From DRQF01 sp964559135 (GTDB lineage Bacteria; Planctomycetota; GCA-002687715; DRQF01): DNA of 18,362 bases. How positions within the stretch are numbered: position 1 is the stretch's first letter; each line of letters starts with the position of its first letter. The stretch is from positions 1 to 18,362 of the forward strand of contig CAZLGG010000077.1 of the NCBI GenBank assembly GCA_964559135.1. Reading direction: 5' to 3'. A program made the translations under genes and the position numbers. The notes beneath the pieces are model-generated. The model did no database searches and was not told the DNA's origin. It saw nothing but the letters and a program-made list of their open reading frames with translations. This document shows positions 1-7,098 of the stretch, piece after piece.

Positions 1-562
1 CATGCCGGGGGCAGGTGACGAGGTGGTCGTTGACGAGGCCCGCGGACTGCATGAAGGCGTAGCAGATGGTGGGGCCCACGAACTTGAAGCCCCGTTTCTT
101 GAGAGCCTTGCTCATGGCATGGGACGCGGGCGTCGAGGCGGGCACGTCGGCTTGGCGGCGCCAGCGGTTTTGGACGGGCCTGCCCTCCACGAAGGACCAG
201 ATGAAATCGGTGAAGGACGCGCCGTTCCGTTCGAACTGGAGAAATGCGCGGGCATTGGTGACGGCCGAGGTGACCTTGAGCCGGTTGCGAACGATGCCCG
301 GATCCGCGAGAAGCGATGCGATCTTGCCGGCATCGAAGGCCGCGATGGCCTCCGGGTCGAAGTCGGCGAAAGCGCGTCGATAACCCTCGCGTTTCTCGAG
401 GATGGTCGACCAACTCAACCCCGCCTGCGCCCCCTCCAGCAACAACAGACCGAAGAGTCGGACATCGTCCCGCATCGGCACGCCCCACTCCTCGTCGTGG
501 TAGCGCCGCATGAGTTCCGAGCTTCGCGCCCAGGGGCAGATGTCGTTTCGGGGCGTCCGCAT
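1..562 (-). CDS. tag: DNA-3-methyladenine glycosylase I, 3' end cut by the window edge
   Basis: This base-excision repair enzyme removes 3-methyladenine from alkylated DNA in the cytoplasm. All 187 codons in the window read open from the ATG at 562 on the minus strand, and only the last few residues are missing. The family zinc ligands are all visible: Cys9 (ICPW), His22 (YHDEEWG), His180 and Cys184 (VNDHLVTC). The base-binding pocket motif LLLEGAQAGLSW puts Glu43 and Trp51 at the expected places, and SKALKKRGFKFVGPTICYAF is the hallmark C-terminal helix-hairpin-helix segment. Length matches E. coli Tag (187 aa). The gene is transcribed away from the permease at 942. A perfect palindrome at 609-642 lies 46 nt upstream of the start and could influence its expression. 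Identification is very secure; the exact start rests on similarity of the N-terminus to the family. Confidence 0.95.
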   Translation of the reverse strand, partial: MRTPRNDICPWARSSELMRRYHDEEWGVPMRDDVRLFGLLLLEGAQAGLSWSTILEKREGYRRAFADFDPEAIAAFDAGKIASLLADPGIVRNRLKVTSAVTNARAFLQFERNGASFTDFIWSFVEGRPVQNRWRRQADVPASTPASHAMSKALKKRGFKFVGPTICYAFMQSAGLVNDHLVTCPRH

Positions 563-941
563 GGCGACTCAGTGGAATCTGCGGGGAGGACAGGGCGGAG
601 CAAAAGACATCGCCCGCTCATCCTCGAGGATGAGCGGGCGATTTGAAACATGACGCCCCGATGATGCCGTCCAGGGATTGAGTTTCTACCCGACTTCCAA
701 ACGTGGGAGCCTCACGTGCCGTCGTTGGAGTCCCCTGCTCGGGGCATGCCTCGGTGCGGCCGACTTGGCGCCCTTCGGGTGAGTTATAGGGTGGAAACTT
801 TTGACCCTGATAGACGAACACCCCAGGCAACGTCTTGTCTTTCTTCGTCTCATTGTGACCCACCACATGAATCGCGCAACCCCCTCGCCGGCGTCTCGGA
901 GACATGCGAAGATTCCTGCTCGAGCGGCGATAGGAGAGAGA
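563..941. other. Divergent intergenic region between tag and the permease
   Basis: This 379-nt stretch separates two divergent genes and must hold both promoters. Apart from the palindrome at 609-642 and the Shine-Dalgarno AGGAG at 932-936 before the permease, I see no strong paired -35/-10 elements and no small gene with a convincing start. A short dyad, ACGTG...CACGT, lies near 701-718. In-frame upstream ATGs at 801 and 867 could extend the permease but encode a non-membrane, low-complexity segment. Confidence 0.5.
609..642. repeat. Perfect 34-bp palindrome in the tag/permease divergent gap
   Basis: Two 17-nt arms are exact reverse complements and meet at a central TCGA. In RNA this would be a strong GC-rich hairpin with a TCGA loop. 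Read on the minus strand it is followed by GTCTTTTG, a weak T tract, so it could act as an attenuator in the tag leader. As DNA it could be a dimeric operator. No gene ends here, so it is not an ordinary gene terminator. Confidence 0.85.
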
Positions 942-2303
942 ATGGGATCGCGATCGATTTCGAATTCCCAAAGCAAGAAATCCTTGGGTTTTTCCGGTGC
1001 GGTCGCCATCGGAATCGGAGGCATGGTGGGAGGAGGGATCTTCGCCGTCTTGGGCGAGGCGGTCTCGCTGGCTCACGGGGCGACACCGGTGGCGTTCGCC
1101 ATCGCCGGCGCCCTAGCGCTCATGACGGCCTACTCCTACGCGCGCCTGTCCGTGGCCTTCCCCAGTGAGGGGGGCACGGTGGTCTTCCTCGATCGCGCCT
1201 TCGGTGTGGACCTCGCCACGGGCACGCTGAACCTCTTGCTCTGGATGTCCTATCTCGTGACTCTGGCGCTCTACGCGTCGGCGTTCGGGGCCTACGCCAT
1301 GACCTTTCTGGGCGACGGTGCTCCCCCATGGATGAAAAACGTGCTCATCAGCGCCGGCATCATCCTCCCCGTCGCCATCAATCTCTTCGGCTCCTCCCTC
1401 GTGAGTCGCTCCGAGACGGCGGTGGTGATCGTGAAGCTGGCGCTCCTCTCTTTGGTCATCATCGCGGGTTGGCCCGCCATGGAGCCCGGTCGGCTGGCGA
1501 TCTCCCGGTGGGACTCGCCCCTGTCCATCGTGGCGGCGGGGATGGCCATCTTCGTGGCCTACGAGGGATTCGAACTCATCGCCAACTCTGCGGCGGACGT
1601 GGAGAACCCGCGCCGGACTCTGCCCCGTGCGTTCTTCACGTCGGTGGGGCTGGTGGTGCTGCTCTACGTCCTCATCGCCATCGTGGTCGTGGGATCCGTG
1701 GCGCCGGACCGCATTGCCGCCGTCAAGGACTATGCGTTGGCCGAGGCCGCCCGACCCGCGTTGGGCGAGCTGGGGTTTCGGATCGTCGGTCTTGCGGCCC
1801 TGCTCGCCACGTTTTCGGCGATCAACGCCACCCTCTACGGTGGAGCGCGGCTGGGCTATGTCCTCGCCAGGGACGGCGAATTGCCGGTCGCGCTCGAGCG
1901 CCGCGCGTGGAACGAGCCCGCATTCGGCATCCTCCTGATCGGAGCGGTGTCTCTTCTGCTGGCGAATCTTCTCGATATTGCCGCCATCGCCACGGTGGCG
2001 AGTGCCGGCTTCCTTCTGGTGTTTGGCGTCACCAACATCGCCGCGGCACGGCTCGCGAAGTCGATCGGTGGGAACCCATGGGTCCCCTCGCTCGGCGCCC
2101 TCTCGTGCCTCGCCGCACTCGTCGTGCTTTTGATCAGCACATGGGCGCACACTCCGATCGTCATCGGGCTCCTCGTCGCTTTCGTCGGCGGCGCCCTCAT
2201 CTTCGAGCTGACCTACGGGCGCTTGAAGCGAGGCCCCTTTCGTCTTTGGGAAGATGTGGAGGACATCGTTCATCGCCTCGAGGAGTTCGAGACCCACTCG
2301 TAG
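942..2303 (+). CDS. APC-superfamily amino-acid permease
   Basis: A 453-aa polytopic inner-membrane transporter, probably with 12 membrane segments, that would move amino acids or related amines across the cytoplasmic membrane. The first helix carries the APC hallmark GIGGMVGGGIFAVLG, the unwound glycine-rich segment that binds the substrate's amino and carboxyl groups. The sixth-helix region FVAYEGFELIANSAADVENP matches the family motif with the conserved Glu and Asn followed by a PRRTLPRA loop. The C-terminus ends in a short acidic cytoplasmic helix. I chose ATG 942 because AGGAG lies 5 nt upstream and family members begin just before the first helix; the frame is open from 801. Substrate is not predictable. 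Its 3' end overlaps the convergent cytochrome gene by 34 nt. Confidence 0.9.
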   Translation: MGSRSISNSQSKKSLGFSGAVAIGIGGMVGGGIFAVLGEAVSLAHGATPVAFAIAGALALMTAYSYARLSVAFPSEGGTVVFLDRAFGVDLATGTLNLLLWMSYLVTLALYASAFGAYAMTFLGDGAPPWMKNVLISAGIILPVAINLFGSSLVSRSETAVVIVKLALLSLVIIAGWPAMEPGRLAISRWDSPLSIVAAGMAIFVAYEGFELIANSAADVENPRRTLPRAFFTSVGLVVLLYVLIAIVVVGSVAPDRIAAVKDYALAEAARPALGELGFRIVGLAALLATFSAINATLYGGARLGYVLARDGELPVALERRAWNEPAFGILLIGAVSLLLANLLDIAAIATVASAGFLLVFGVTNIAAARLAKSIGGNPWVPSLGALSCLAALVVLLISTWAHTPIVIGLLVAFVGGALIFELTYGRLKRGPFRLWEDVEDIVHRLEEFETHS

Positions 2304-2554
2304 ACGAGGGCTTTCTCCTTGGCGTTGAGGTTGGCTTCGCGTGACATGTCGTCCAGGACCAAGCGCCATTCGGCGGGCGTGCGACGGGCCGGGCTCGGCA
2401 GGGCGTGGCAACTCACGCATCGCCGGCGGGCTATGCGCTCGCCGGGATGCACCGGTGTGCGCTCCCCTGCGGAAGCAGTTTGCGGGCCGGAGGCGCACGC
2501 CTGGCCGAACGCCAGGGCGAAGAGCAACAAGGCCGAGAGGATTCCGTACTTCAT
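2270..2554 (-). CDS. Small secreted monoheme c-type cytochrome
   Basis: A 94-aa protein with an N-terminal hydrophobic signal segment (residues 1-20, MKYGILSALLLFALAFGQAC) and one heme c attachment motif, CVSCH, with Cys46, Cys49 and heme ligand His50. Met70 in the downstream EWRLVLDDM segment is a plausible second axial ligand; a Trp and Met spaced this way after CxxCH are common in small periplasmic cytochromes. It should act outside the cytoplasmic membrane as an electron carrier. Cys20 could be a lipidated residue, but the preceding GQA is a poor lipobox. A longer reading starts at 2584, where ATG overlaps the porin's TGA (TGATG), adding MHRESRKTTT. I prefer 2554 because it gives a normal signal peptide and has GAGAAAG upstream, but coupling through the 2584 start is possible. 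Confidence 0.75.
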   Translation of the reverse strand: MKYGILSALLLFALAFGQACASGPQTASAGERTPVHPGERIARRRCVSCHALPSPARRTPAEWRLVLDDMSREANLNAKEKALVYEWVSNSSRR

Positions 2555-2583
2555 CGTGGTTGTCTTTCTCGATTCTCTGTGCA

Positions 2584-3984
2584 TCAGAAGTAGGTGGCGA
2601 AGGAGATGACCAAACGGTCGTTGTCGGCGTCGGGGAGTCCGCTCTCTTCGAAGAAGATCTGATACTCGATGCGCATCACGGTCTTCTCGATGGGCCGGAA
2701 ATTGATCCCGAACGTGAGGCGTTGAAGGTCGTCCCGGAAGGCGTCGCCGCGAGCTCCTCGGTCGATCCCTTGGGTCGCTGTGTCCGTGTCGATGTTGCCG
2801 AAGCGGGCGACCAGCGTGAACGTCGATTCATCGGTGAAGAAACTCGATGTTCCCCGCCAGCTCTCCGGGAAGAAGTGGAAGGCGAGTTCGACGTAGTAGC
2901 CCTCCGCGCCGTCCGGCGCACCGGCTGCGCGCTCGGCGGGCCCCCGGTCCAGCTCGAAGCGGACGTATTCGCCCTTCAGTTCGAAGGGGCCCTTCTTCAC
3001 GAACCAGTCGAAGGCCGCCATGAGGATGTCTTGGTCGTCGTTGTCGTCGTACTTGCCCCATCCGAAGGAAAAGCCGAATTCGGCGGCGTCCAGGAAATCG
3101 AAGGAAGGGTGGACGCCGATGCGCCCCAGAATCTGTTTGGAGTCGTTGTTGTCTTCGCGGAAGGAGCTGCGGTTGCCCCGGAAGCCGCCTCCCGGTGTGG
3201 CCGAAAAGTCGTCGTCGAAGCCGTTGGTCACGACGATGTCGTAGTCCACGACCCAGTCCGCGACGTCGAAGGCGCCGTAGATGCCGACGCCCGCTTCCTG
3301 CCAGGTGGTGGGGATGATGCGTCGGTCGACGAGTGGGCGATCCTGGAGATCCTGGAGCGGTGAATCATGCAACGCGTTGAAGCGGCCGAACGGCACGAGG
3401 AGCGCCCCCACCTTCACGTTGAAGGCGCGGTCGATGTGGAAGTGAAGTTCGGCGTATTCGACGACGATTTCGTTGTCGGTCAAGAAGGATGCGTCGGCGC
3501 CGCCGCCTTCGATTTCGATCTCCGCCTTGAAAGTGATGGCGTCCTCCAGGATCTCCGAGGCCACTTGCAGCACGAAACGGTGTTGGCTGAAGGTGGGGTG
3601 GGACACGGCCCGATCGTTCCGGACGTTGAAGTCGAAGTAGCCGCCCAGGGAGAGCGCGCTTCGGGCGCCGCCGGAACTCTCCAGGGACGCGACGCGATCG
3701 ACCAGTTCATCGAGAGTGGGGCCCGGGGCGCCGTCGGCGAGGCGCGCTTCCAAGTCATGGATGCGGGATGCGTTTTCCTCCGATGCGTTCAGCCGTCTTT
3801 CGAGATCGGTCACCCGCCTGAGCAGGTGAGCCTCCCGATCGTGGGACGCCTCGAGGGCTTGCTGGAAGGCCTCCAGCTTCTCGAGCAGCGACTGCGGATC
3901 GGCCGAGACGGGGCGCTCGTCCTGGCCGAGAGCCTGGGGGAGCGCAAGAGCCAACGCGAGCAGGCACAGCGGGATGCGAGTCAT
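2584..3984 (-). CDS. Outer-membrane porin, phosphate-selective porin O/P-like
   Basis: A 466-aa outer-membrane beta-barrel precursor. It begins with a signal peptide, MTRIPLCLLALALALPQALG, followed by a predicted coiled coil (about residues 30-95, rich in Leu, Glu and Arg, e.g. LLRRVTDLERRLNASEENAS) that could form a periplasmic stalk in a trimer. The barrel starts near ALSLGGYFDFNVRND, has alternating amphipathic strands with acidic turns, and ends in ISFATYF with the terminal Phe recognised by the BAM machinery. The overall pattern (coiled coil, then strands such as VKVGALLVPFGRFN) is that of the OprO/OprP family. The start is fixed by a perfect AAGGAGGT 6 nt upstream of ATG 3984. Fur-box-like operators lie on its promoter at 4051-4079, so iron-responsive control and a role in metal or siderophore traffic are plausible; substrate is unknown. 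Confidence 0.85.
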   Translation of the reverse strand: MTRIPLCLLALALALPQALGQDERPVSADPQSLLEKLEAFQQALEASHDREAHLLRRVTDLERRLNASEENASRIHDLEARLADGAPGPTLDELVDRVASLESSGGARSALSLGGYFDFNVRNDRAVSHPTFSQHRFVLQVASEILEDAITFKAEIEIEGGGADASFLTDNEIVVEYAELHFHIDRAFNVKVGALLVPFGRFNALHDSPLQDLQDRPLVDRRIIPTTWQEAGVGIYGAFDVADWVVDYDIVVTNGFDDDFSATPGGGFRGNRSSFREDNNDSKQILGRIGVHPSFDFLDAAEFGFSFGWGKYDDNDDQDILMAAFDWFVKKGPFELKGEYVRFELDRGPAERAAGAPDGAEGYYVELAFHFFPESWRGTSSFFTDESTFTLVARFGNIDTDTATQGIDRGARGDAFRDDLQRLTFGINFRPIEKTVMRIEYQIFFEESGLPDADNDRLVISFATYF

Positions 3985-4050
3985 CAATCGGGACCTCCTT
4001 CGTGTTCCTTGGGGAGCCCAGTCCGTGGGCTCCGGGGTCGTCTGATGCCC

Positions 4051-4079
4051 TTGATAACGATAATGAGAATCAGTCTCAA
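4051..4079 (-). promoter_or_regulatory. Sigma70-like promoter of the porin-cytochrome unit
   Basis: On the minus strand, TTGAGA (4079-4074, 5 of 6 to the -35 consensus) is separated by exactly 17 nt from TATCAA (4056-4051, 4 of 6 to the -10 consensus). This predicts a start of transcription near 4044 and a leader of about 60 nt before the strong Shine-Dalgarno. The Fur-like operators cover the whole promoter. Confidence 0.6.
4052..4078. promoter_or_regulatory. Two overlapping Fur-box-like operators
   Basis: TGAGAATCAGTCTCA (4064-4078) matches the 7-1-7 Fur consensus TGATAATnATTATCA at all but three of the 14 defined positions, with perfect 5-bp outer arms. TGATAACGATAATGA (4052-4066) is a second match, also differing at three positions and overlapping the first. 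Overlapping 7-1-7 sites are the typical footprint of two Fur dimers. Both lie inside the predicted promoter, consistent with repression when iron is abundant. Confidence 0.7.
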
Positions 4080-4348
4080 TAAGAAGGGCGGGGACGGCGG
4101 CGGCCGGTTGTCCTGGTGGTTTCACGCTCTCGAGGAGGGTCTTCCGCTGCACCCGTTCCTCGCCGGGCGCGGGTCATGATTCCGCGAACTGCTTCAGGTC
4201 CACGGAAGAGGGAGTCTTCCGCTCTCCCCGCGGCGGCACCGTTGCTGCACGTGCAGTATTGCGTGCCGGGGGTGTCTCCCCGGGGGGGCAAACTGAAGGG
4301 GCCAACCTGGGGGTCGGGGTGGCTCGGATTTTCTGGAAGTCCTTATCC

Positions 4349-5314
4349 ATGAAGACTTTGAAGACGTTCTTGCCTGTCGGCATCGTCGCTTTTCTGGCGG
4401 CGTCGTTCCTGTTTTTGGATGGGTGGCCCTTCCGGAGCCCGGCGGAAGAGGCAGGCCCCCGGGAGGACACCCCGGCGTTGAGCCGGACCGTATCCCCGGG
4501 GGACGTGTCTCCCGTGGCGGGGAAGGAAGGCGTCGAGGAGAAGGAGCCGAAGCCCTCTCCGGTGCCGGAGGACGGGGCATCCGCTCCCCAACGGGAGGAT
4601 GAGAAGGCGCTCCGTGAGCGTCTTCGGGGCCTGAAGAAGGATCGGGACGGGTATCGGAAAGCTCTGGGGGAGGCGCTGTTGAAGGGGATTTTGCCGGGCG
4701 ACTTGCTCGCCGAATGGCGCCGGATCATCCAGAAGGACATCTTCACGCCGCCCCCCCGCATCGCCCATGAGAAGGTGAAGGTCCGTCCCGGTGACAACCT
4801 CACCCGCATGGCCCGCCGGGTGAAGAAGGCCCATGGAGGCAACGTCACTCCGGCGCTCATCCGGCTGGTGAATGGGCTTCCCAACGATCGGATTCGGGCC
4901 GGCGCCACCCTGGCGGTCCCCATCGGACGCATTGCGATAGAAGTTCATAAGAAGGCCTATCGCCTGTTCGTGACCCTGGACGGCGAGCCCATTCTCGAGC
5001 GGCCCGTCGGCCTCGGGAAAGAGGGTTCCACCCCCGTGGGCCGGTTCACGATCCAGGGAAAGACGAAGAAACCGACTTGGACCAAGCCCGACGGCACCGT
5101 CGTCGCCTATGGGGAGCCGGGGCACATCATCGGCTCCCGGTGGATGGGTTTCGCCAATGACATGGGACGGACGGGCTACGGGATTCACGGCACCTCCGAC
5201 CCGGCCAGCATCGGCCGGTCGGTCAGCGAGGGCTGTATTCGCCTGAGGACGGAGGACCTGGAACTTCTTTTCGACCTGGTCCCGGAGGGAGCCCCCGTGC
5301 GCGTGCTGCCTTGA
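4349..5314 (+). CDS. Membrane-anchored LysM/YkuD L,D-transpeptidase
   Basis: A 321-aa cell-wall enzyme predicted to form 3-3 peptidoglycan cross-links or attach proteins to peptidoglycan in the periplasm. Residues 7-25 form an N-terminal hydrophobic anchor or signal segment, followed by a Pro/Glu-rich linker to about 80 and a charged helical stretch. A LysM peptidoglycan-binding domain (about 142-191) includes VKVRPGDNLTRMARRVKKAH and ends GATLAVP. The YkuD catalytic domain covers about 195-321: catalytic His280 in YGIHGT and nucleophile Cys296 in SVSEGCIRL. The usual His two residues before the Cys (SHGC) is Glu here. Start ATG 4349 is chosen because it opens directly onto the signal segment with GGAAG about 9 nt upstream; an upstream in-frame ATG at 4259 adds 30 non-signal residues. 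No terminator is evident before the nuo promoter region. Confidence 0.88.
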   Translation: MKTLKTFLPVGIVAFLAASFLFLDGWPFRSPAEEAGPREDTPALSRTVSPGDVSPVAGKEGVEEKEPKPSPVPEDGASAPQREDEKALRERLRGLKKDRDGYRKALGEALLKGILPGDLLAEWRRIIQKDIFTPPPRIAHEKVKVRPGDNLTRMARRVKKAHGGNVTPALIRLVNGLPNDRIRAGATLAVPIGRIAIEVHKKAYRLFVTLDGEPILERPVGLGKEGSTPVGRFTIQGKTKKPTWTKPDGTVVAYGEPGHIIGSRWMGFANDMGRTGYGIHGTSDPASIGRSVSEGCIRLRTEDLELLFDLVPEGAPVRVLP

Positions 5315-5351
5315 GATCGCCGCCGCCCTGGTCCGTCCTCTTCGATGCCAC

Positions 5352-5379
5352 TTTTGAGCCCCCCCCGTTCTGATATAGT
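5352..5379 (+). promoter_or_regulatory. Candidate extended -10 promoter of the nuo operon
   Basis: TGATATAGT at 5371-5379 is an extended -10 (TG, one base, TATAGT) with 5 of 6 matches to TATAAT. A weak -35, TTTTGA (5352-5357), sits 16 nt upstream, which suits an extended -10 promoter. It is the only AT-rich promoter-like island between the transpeptidase gene and nuoA and predicts a leader of roughly 100 nt. Confidence 0.5.
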
Positions 5380-5431
5380 GGCGCCCGATCCGGAGGTGGG
5401 AGTCGGACAACCCAACTTTTCCGGTTCGCGA

Positions 5432-5458
5432 GGGGAGTCATCCCCGGGATTGGGATGA
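5432..5458 (+). promoter_or_regulatory. Mutually exclusive hairpins in the nuoA leader
   Basis: GGGGA-GTCA-TCCCC (5432-5445) forms a short hairpin. The overlapping TCATCCC (5438-5444) can instead pair with GGGATGA (5452-5458) around a 7-nt loop. The two structures share TCCC and cannot coexist. There is no U-tract, so any role would be in translation or RNA stability; function is a guess. Confidence 0.3.
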
Positions 5459-5489
5459 TCTGAATCTTGTTGGAGCCCGAGGGAACAGG

Positions 5490-6011
5490 GTGGAGCCCCG
5501 TGGGTCCGTCCCCACCTCCTATCCGAGTCGCCACATGCTCTTTCAATACGCACATGCTCTGATCGGGTTCCTCTTCGGGATGCTTTTCGTGGCCCTGCAG
5601 GTCTTCATGCTGGTCCGTCTGCTGGCGCCCCGCGTGAAGGAGCCCATGAAGGATTCCACCTACGAGTGCGGAGAACCGCCCGTGGGGGACGCCTGGGTTC
5701 GCTTCGACATGCGCTTCTACACGATGGCGCTCATCTTCATCATCTTCGAAGTCGAAGCCGTGTTCCTCTTTCCGTGGGCGACCGTTTACAACGACCTGAT
5801 CGCCGGACTGAGGGCGGCCGGCACGGGCAACGTGCTCTTCCCGTTCATCGAAGTCTTCGTCTTCATCCTCGTTTTGGGCGTGGGGCTCGTCTACGTGTGG
5901 AAGAAGGGGGACATGGACTGGGTGAAGGCGATGCGGGGGCAACCGAAACAGAACTGGCCTCCAACCGAGGGATCGACCGGGGAACGTGACGTCGAAAAGG
6001 ACGTCGCTTGA
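5490..6011 (+). CDS. nuoA: NADH-quinone oxidoreductase subunit A
   Basis: A small membrane subunit of complex I (ND3 homologue) at the junction of the Q-module and membrane arm; 173 aa with three membrane helices. The loop between helices 1 and 2 has the conserved STYECGEPP with Cys60, and helix 2 contains FYTMALIFIIFEVEAVFLF with the conserved acidic pair Glu87/Glu89. Helix 3 (FPFIEVFVFILVLGVGLVYV) leads to a hydrophilic tail that is somewhat longer than in E. coli NuoA (147 aa). The start is uncertain: GTG 5490 has a good GAGGGA Shine-Dalgarno, whereas ATG 5535 (giving MLFQYAHAL) lacks one. First gene of the nuo operon; nuoB follows after 8 nt. Confidence 0.93.
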   Translation: MEPRGSVPTSYPSRHMLFQYAHALIGFLFGMLFVALQVFMLVRLLAPRVKEPMKDSTYECGEPPVGDAWVRFDMRFYTMALIFIIFEVEAVFLFPWATVYNDLIAGLRAAGTGNVLFPFIEVFVFILVLGVGLVYVWKKGDMDWVKAMRGQPKQNWPPTEGSTGERDVEKDVA

Positions 6012-6019
6012 GGGATTCC

Positions 6020-6574
6020 ATGAGTACAACGACCCCTGACATTCAAGAGATCAATTTCAACACCGACGCGGCGACGCGGGACAACGTGCTCATCACGTCG
6101 TTGGACAAGGTCCTGAATTGGACGCGACGCTCTTCGGTCTGGCCCATGACGTTCGGACTCGCCTGCTGCGCCATCGAGATGATGGCGACCGGAGCGTCCA
6201 ACTACGACATCGATCGGTTCGGCTCGGGCCCGTTCCGCGCTACGCCGCGCCAAGCGGACCTCATGATCGTGGCGGGAACCGTTTCGTTGAAGATGGCGCC
6301 CCGCGTCAAACTCCTCTTCGAGCAGATGCCGGAGCCCAAGTACGTGATCGCCATGGGGGCCTGCACCGTGTCCGGAGGCCCCTACATCAAGTACGGGTAC
6401 CACGTCCTCAAGGGCGTGGATCGCCTGATCCCGGTGGACGTCTACATCCCCGGCTGCCCGCCTCGCCCGGAGGCTCTTCTCGAGGGCCTTTTCCGCATCC
6501 AGGAGAAGATGAAGTTCGAACGCATCCTGGACCGCGAACGCAAGAACCTGAAACCCGCTCTCTTTGTGGACTGA
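6020..6574 (+). CDS. nuoB: NADH-quinone oxidoreductase subunit B
   Basis: The 184-aa peripheral subunit that holds cluster N2, the last Fe-S cluster before quinone. All four N2 ligands are visible: the tandem Cys49-Cys50 in FGLACCAIEMM, Cys115 in GACTVSGGPY, and Cys146 in PGCPPRPEALL. The segment RFGSGPFRATPRQADLMIV is the standard NuoB core. Length is normal for the family. ATG 6020 follows GAGGG at a 5-nt spacing; a TTG at 6008 in the same frame would overlap nuoA but has no better signal. It partners directly with NuoD and NuoI in the Q-module. Confidence 0.96.
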   Translation: MSTTTPDIQEINFNTDAATRDNVLITSLDKVLNWTRRSSVWPMTFGLACCAIEMMATGASNYDIDRFGSGPFRATPRQADLMIVAGTVSLKMAPRVKLLFEQMPEPKYVIAMGACTVSGGPYIKYGYHVLKGVDRLIPVDVYIPGCPPRPEALLEGLFRIQEKMKFERILDRERKNLKPALFVD

Positions 6575-6584
6575 GGCCGAAGCC

Positions 6585-7082
6585 ATGAGCATGACACCCG
6601 AAGAGATCGCGAACGGCCTGAAGGAACACTTCGGCGAGAAGATCCTCGAGACGGTTCTGGACACCCACGATCCCTACTGCCTCGTGGAGCCCCAGGCCCT
6701 GGCTGATGTCGCGATCTATTGTCGTGACGAGCTGGGTTTCAACTACCTGCGCTGCCTGAGCGGCGTGGACTACATGGACAAGAAGAAGACGACGGACGAC
6801 TTGGGCGTGGTCTACCATCTGGGGGCCATCCCCGACGCGTCCCACCTGTTCTGTCTCAAGGTGCGACTCTCCCGGGACAATCCCGTCGTTCCCACGATCT
6901 CCAAGATCTGGCCCACCGCGGATTGGCACGAACGGGAAGCCTGGGATCTCGTCGGCATCGTCTTCGAGGGACACCACAATCTCACCCGGATCCTCTGCGC
7001 GGAGGACTGGGAGGGGCATGCCTTGCGGAAGGACTACACGTCGCCGGATACCTATCACGGCATCAAGAACAACGTCGTCTGA
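6585..7082 (+). CDS. nuoC: NADH-quinone oxidoreductase subunit C
   Basis: A 165-aa peripheral subunit (30-kDa subunit homologue) that packs against NuoD. The family signature appears as ADWHEREAWDLVGIVFEGHH followed by NLTRIL and LRKDY, with Glu116, Glu118 and Asp121 in the expected spacing. Length is normal for a free-standing NuoC, so it is not fused to NuoD as in E. coli. ATG 6585 (MSMTPEE) follows GAGG; ATG 6591 is an alternative giving two fewer residues. It begins 10 nt after nuoB. It contains three extra Cys residues with no known role. Confidence 0.94.
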   Translation: MSMTPEEIANGLKEHFGEKILETVLDTHDPYCLVEPQALADVAIYCRDELGFNYLRCLSGVDYMDKKKTTDDLGVVYHLGAIPDASHLFCLKVRLSRDNPVVPTISKIWPTADWHEREAWDLVGIVFEGHHNLTRILCAEDWEGHALRKDYTSPDTYHGIKNNVV

Positions 7083-7098
7083 ACGGAAGCGAATCAGG

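Larger units (their letters stand above)
3985..4348. other. Divergent intergenic region, porin to L,D-transpeptidase
   Basis: This 364-nt gap holds the porin promoter and Fur-like sites at its left. At 4245-4256 is a perfect 12-bp palindrome, CTGCACGTGCAG, that could be an operator for the rightward gene. The final 80 nt are G-rich with short GC hairpins. No clear -35/-10 pair for the transpeptidase gene and no convincing small gene are visible. Confidence 0.5.

Noticed and set aside
1113..2498. Long minus-strand open frame (461 codons) opposite the permease
   Set aside because: Product is low-complexity, rich in Arg, His, Glu and Gly, with no family resemblance; it mirrors codon-position GC bias of the real plus-strand gene.
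2341..3363. Plus-strand open frame (340 codons) opposite the porin
   Set aside because: Shadow of the porin, which has a signal peptide, strong Shine-Dalgarno and barrel C-terminus; the shadow has none of these.
4245..4256. Perfect 12-bp palindrome CTGCACGTGCAG before the transpeptidase gene
   Set aside because: Short GC-rich palindromes occur by chance at this composition and no promoter can be placed around it; kept only as a note in the intergenic entry.
4174..4932. Minus-strand open frame (252 codons) opposite the L,D-transpeptidase
   Set aside because: Arg/Ser/Pro-rich product with no recognisable domain; the opposite strand has an intact LysM-YkuD protein.
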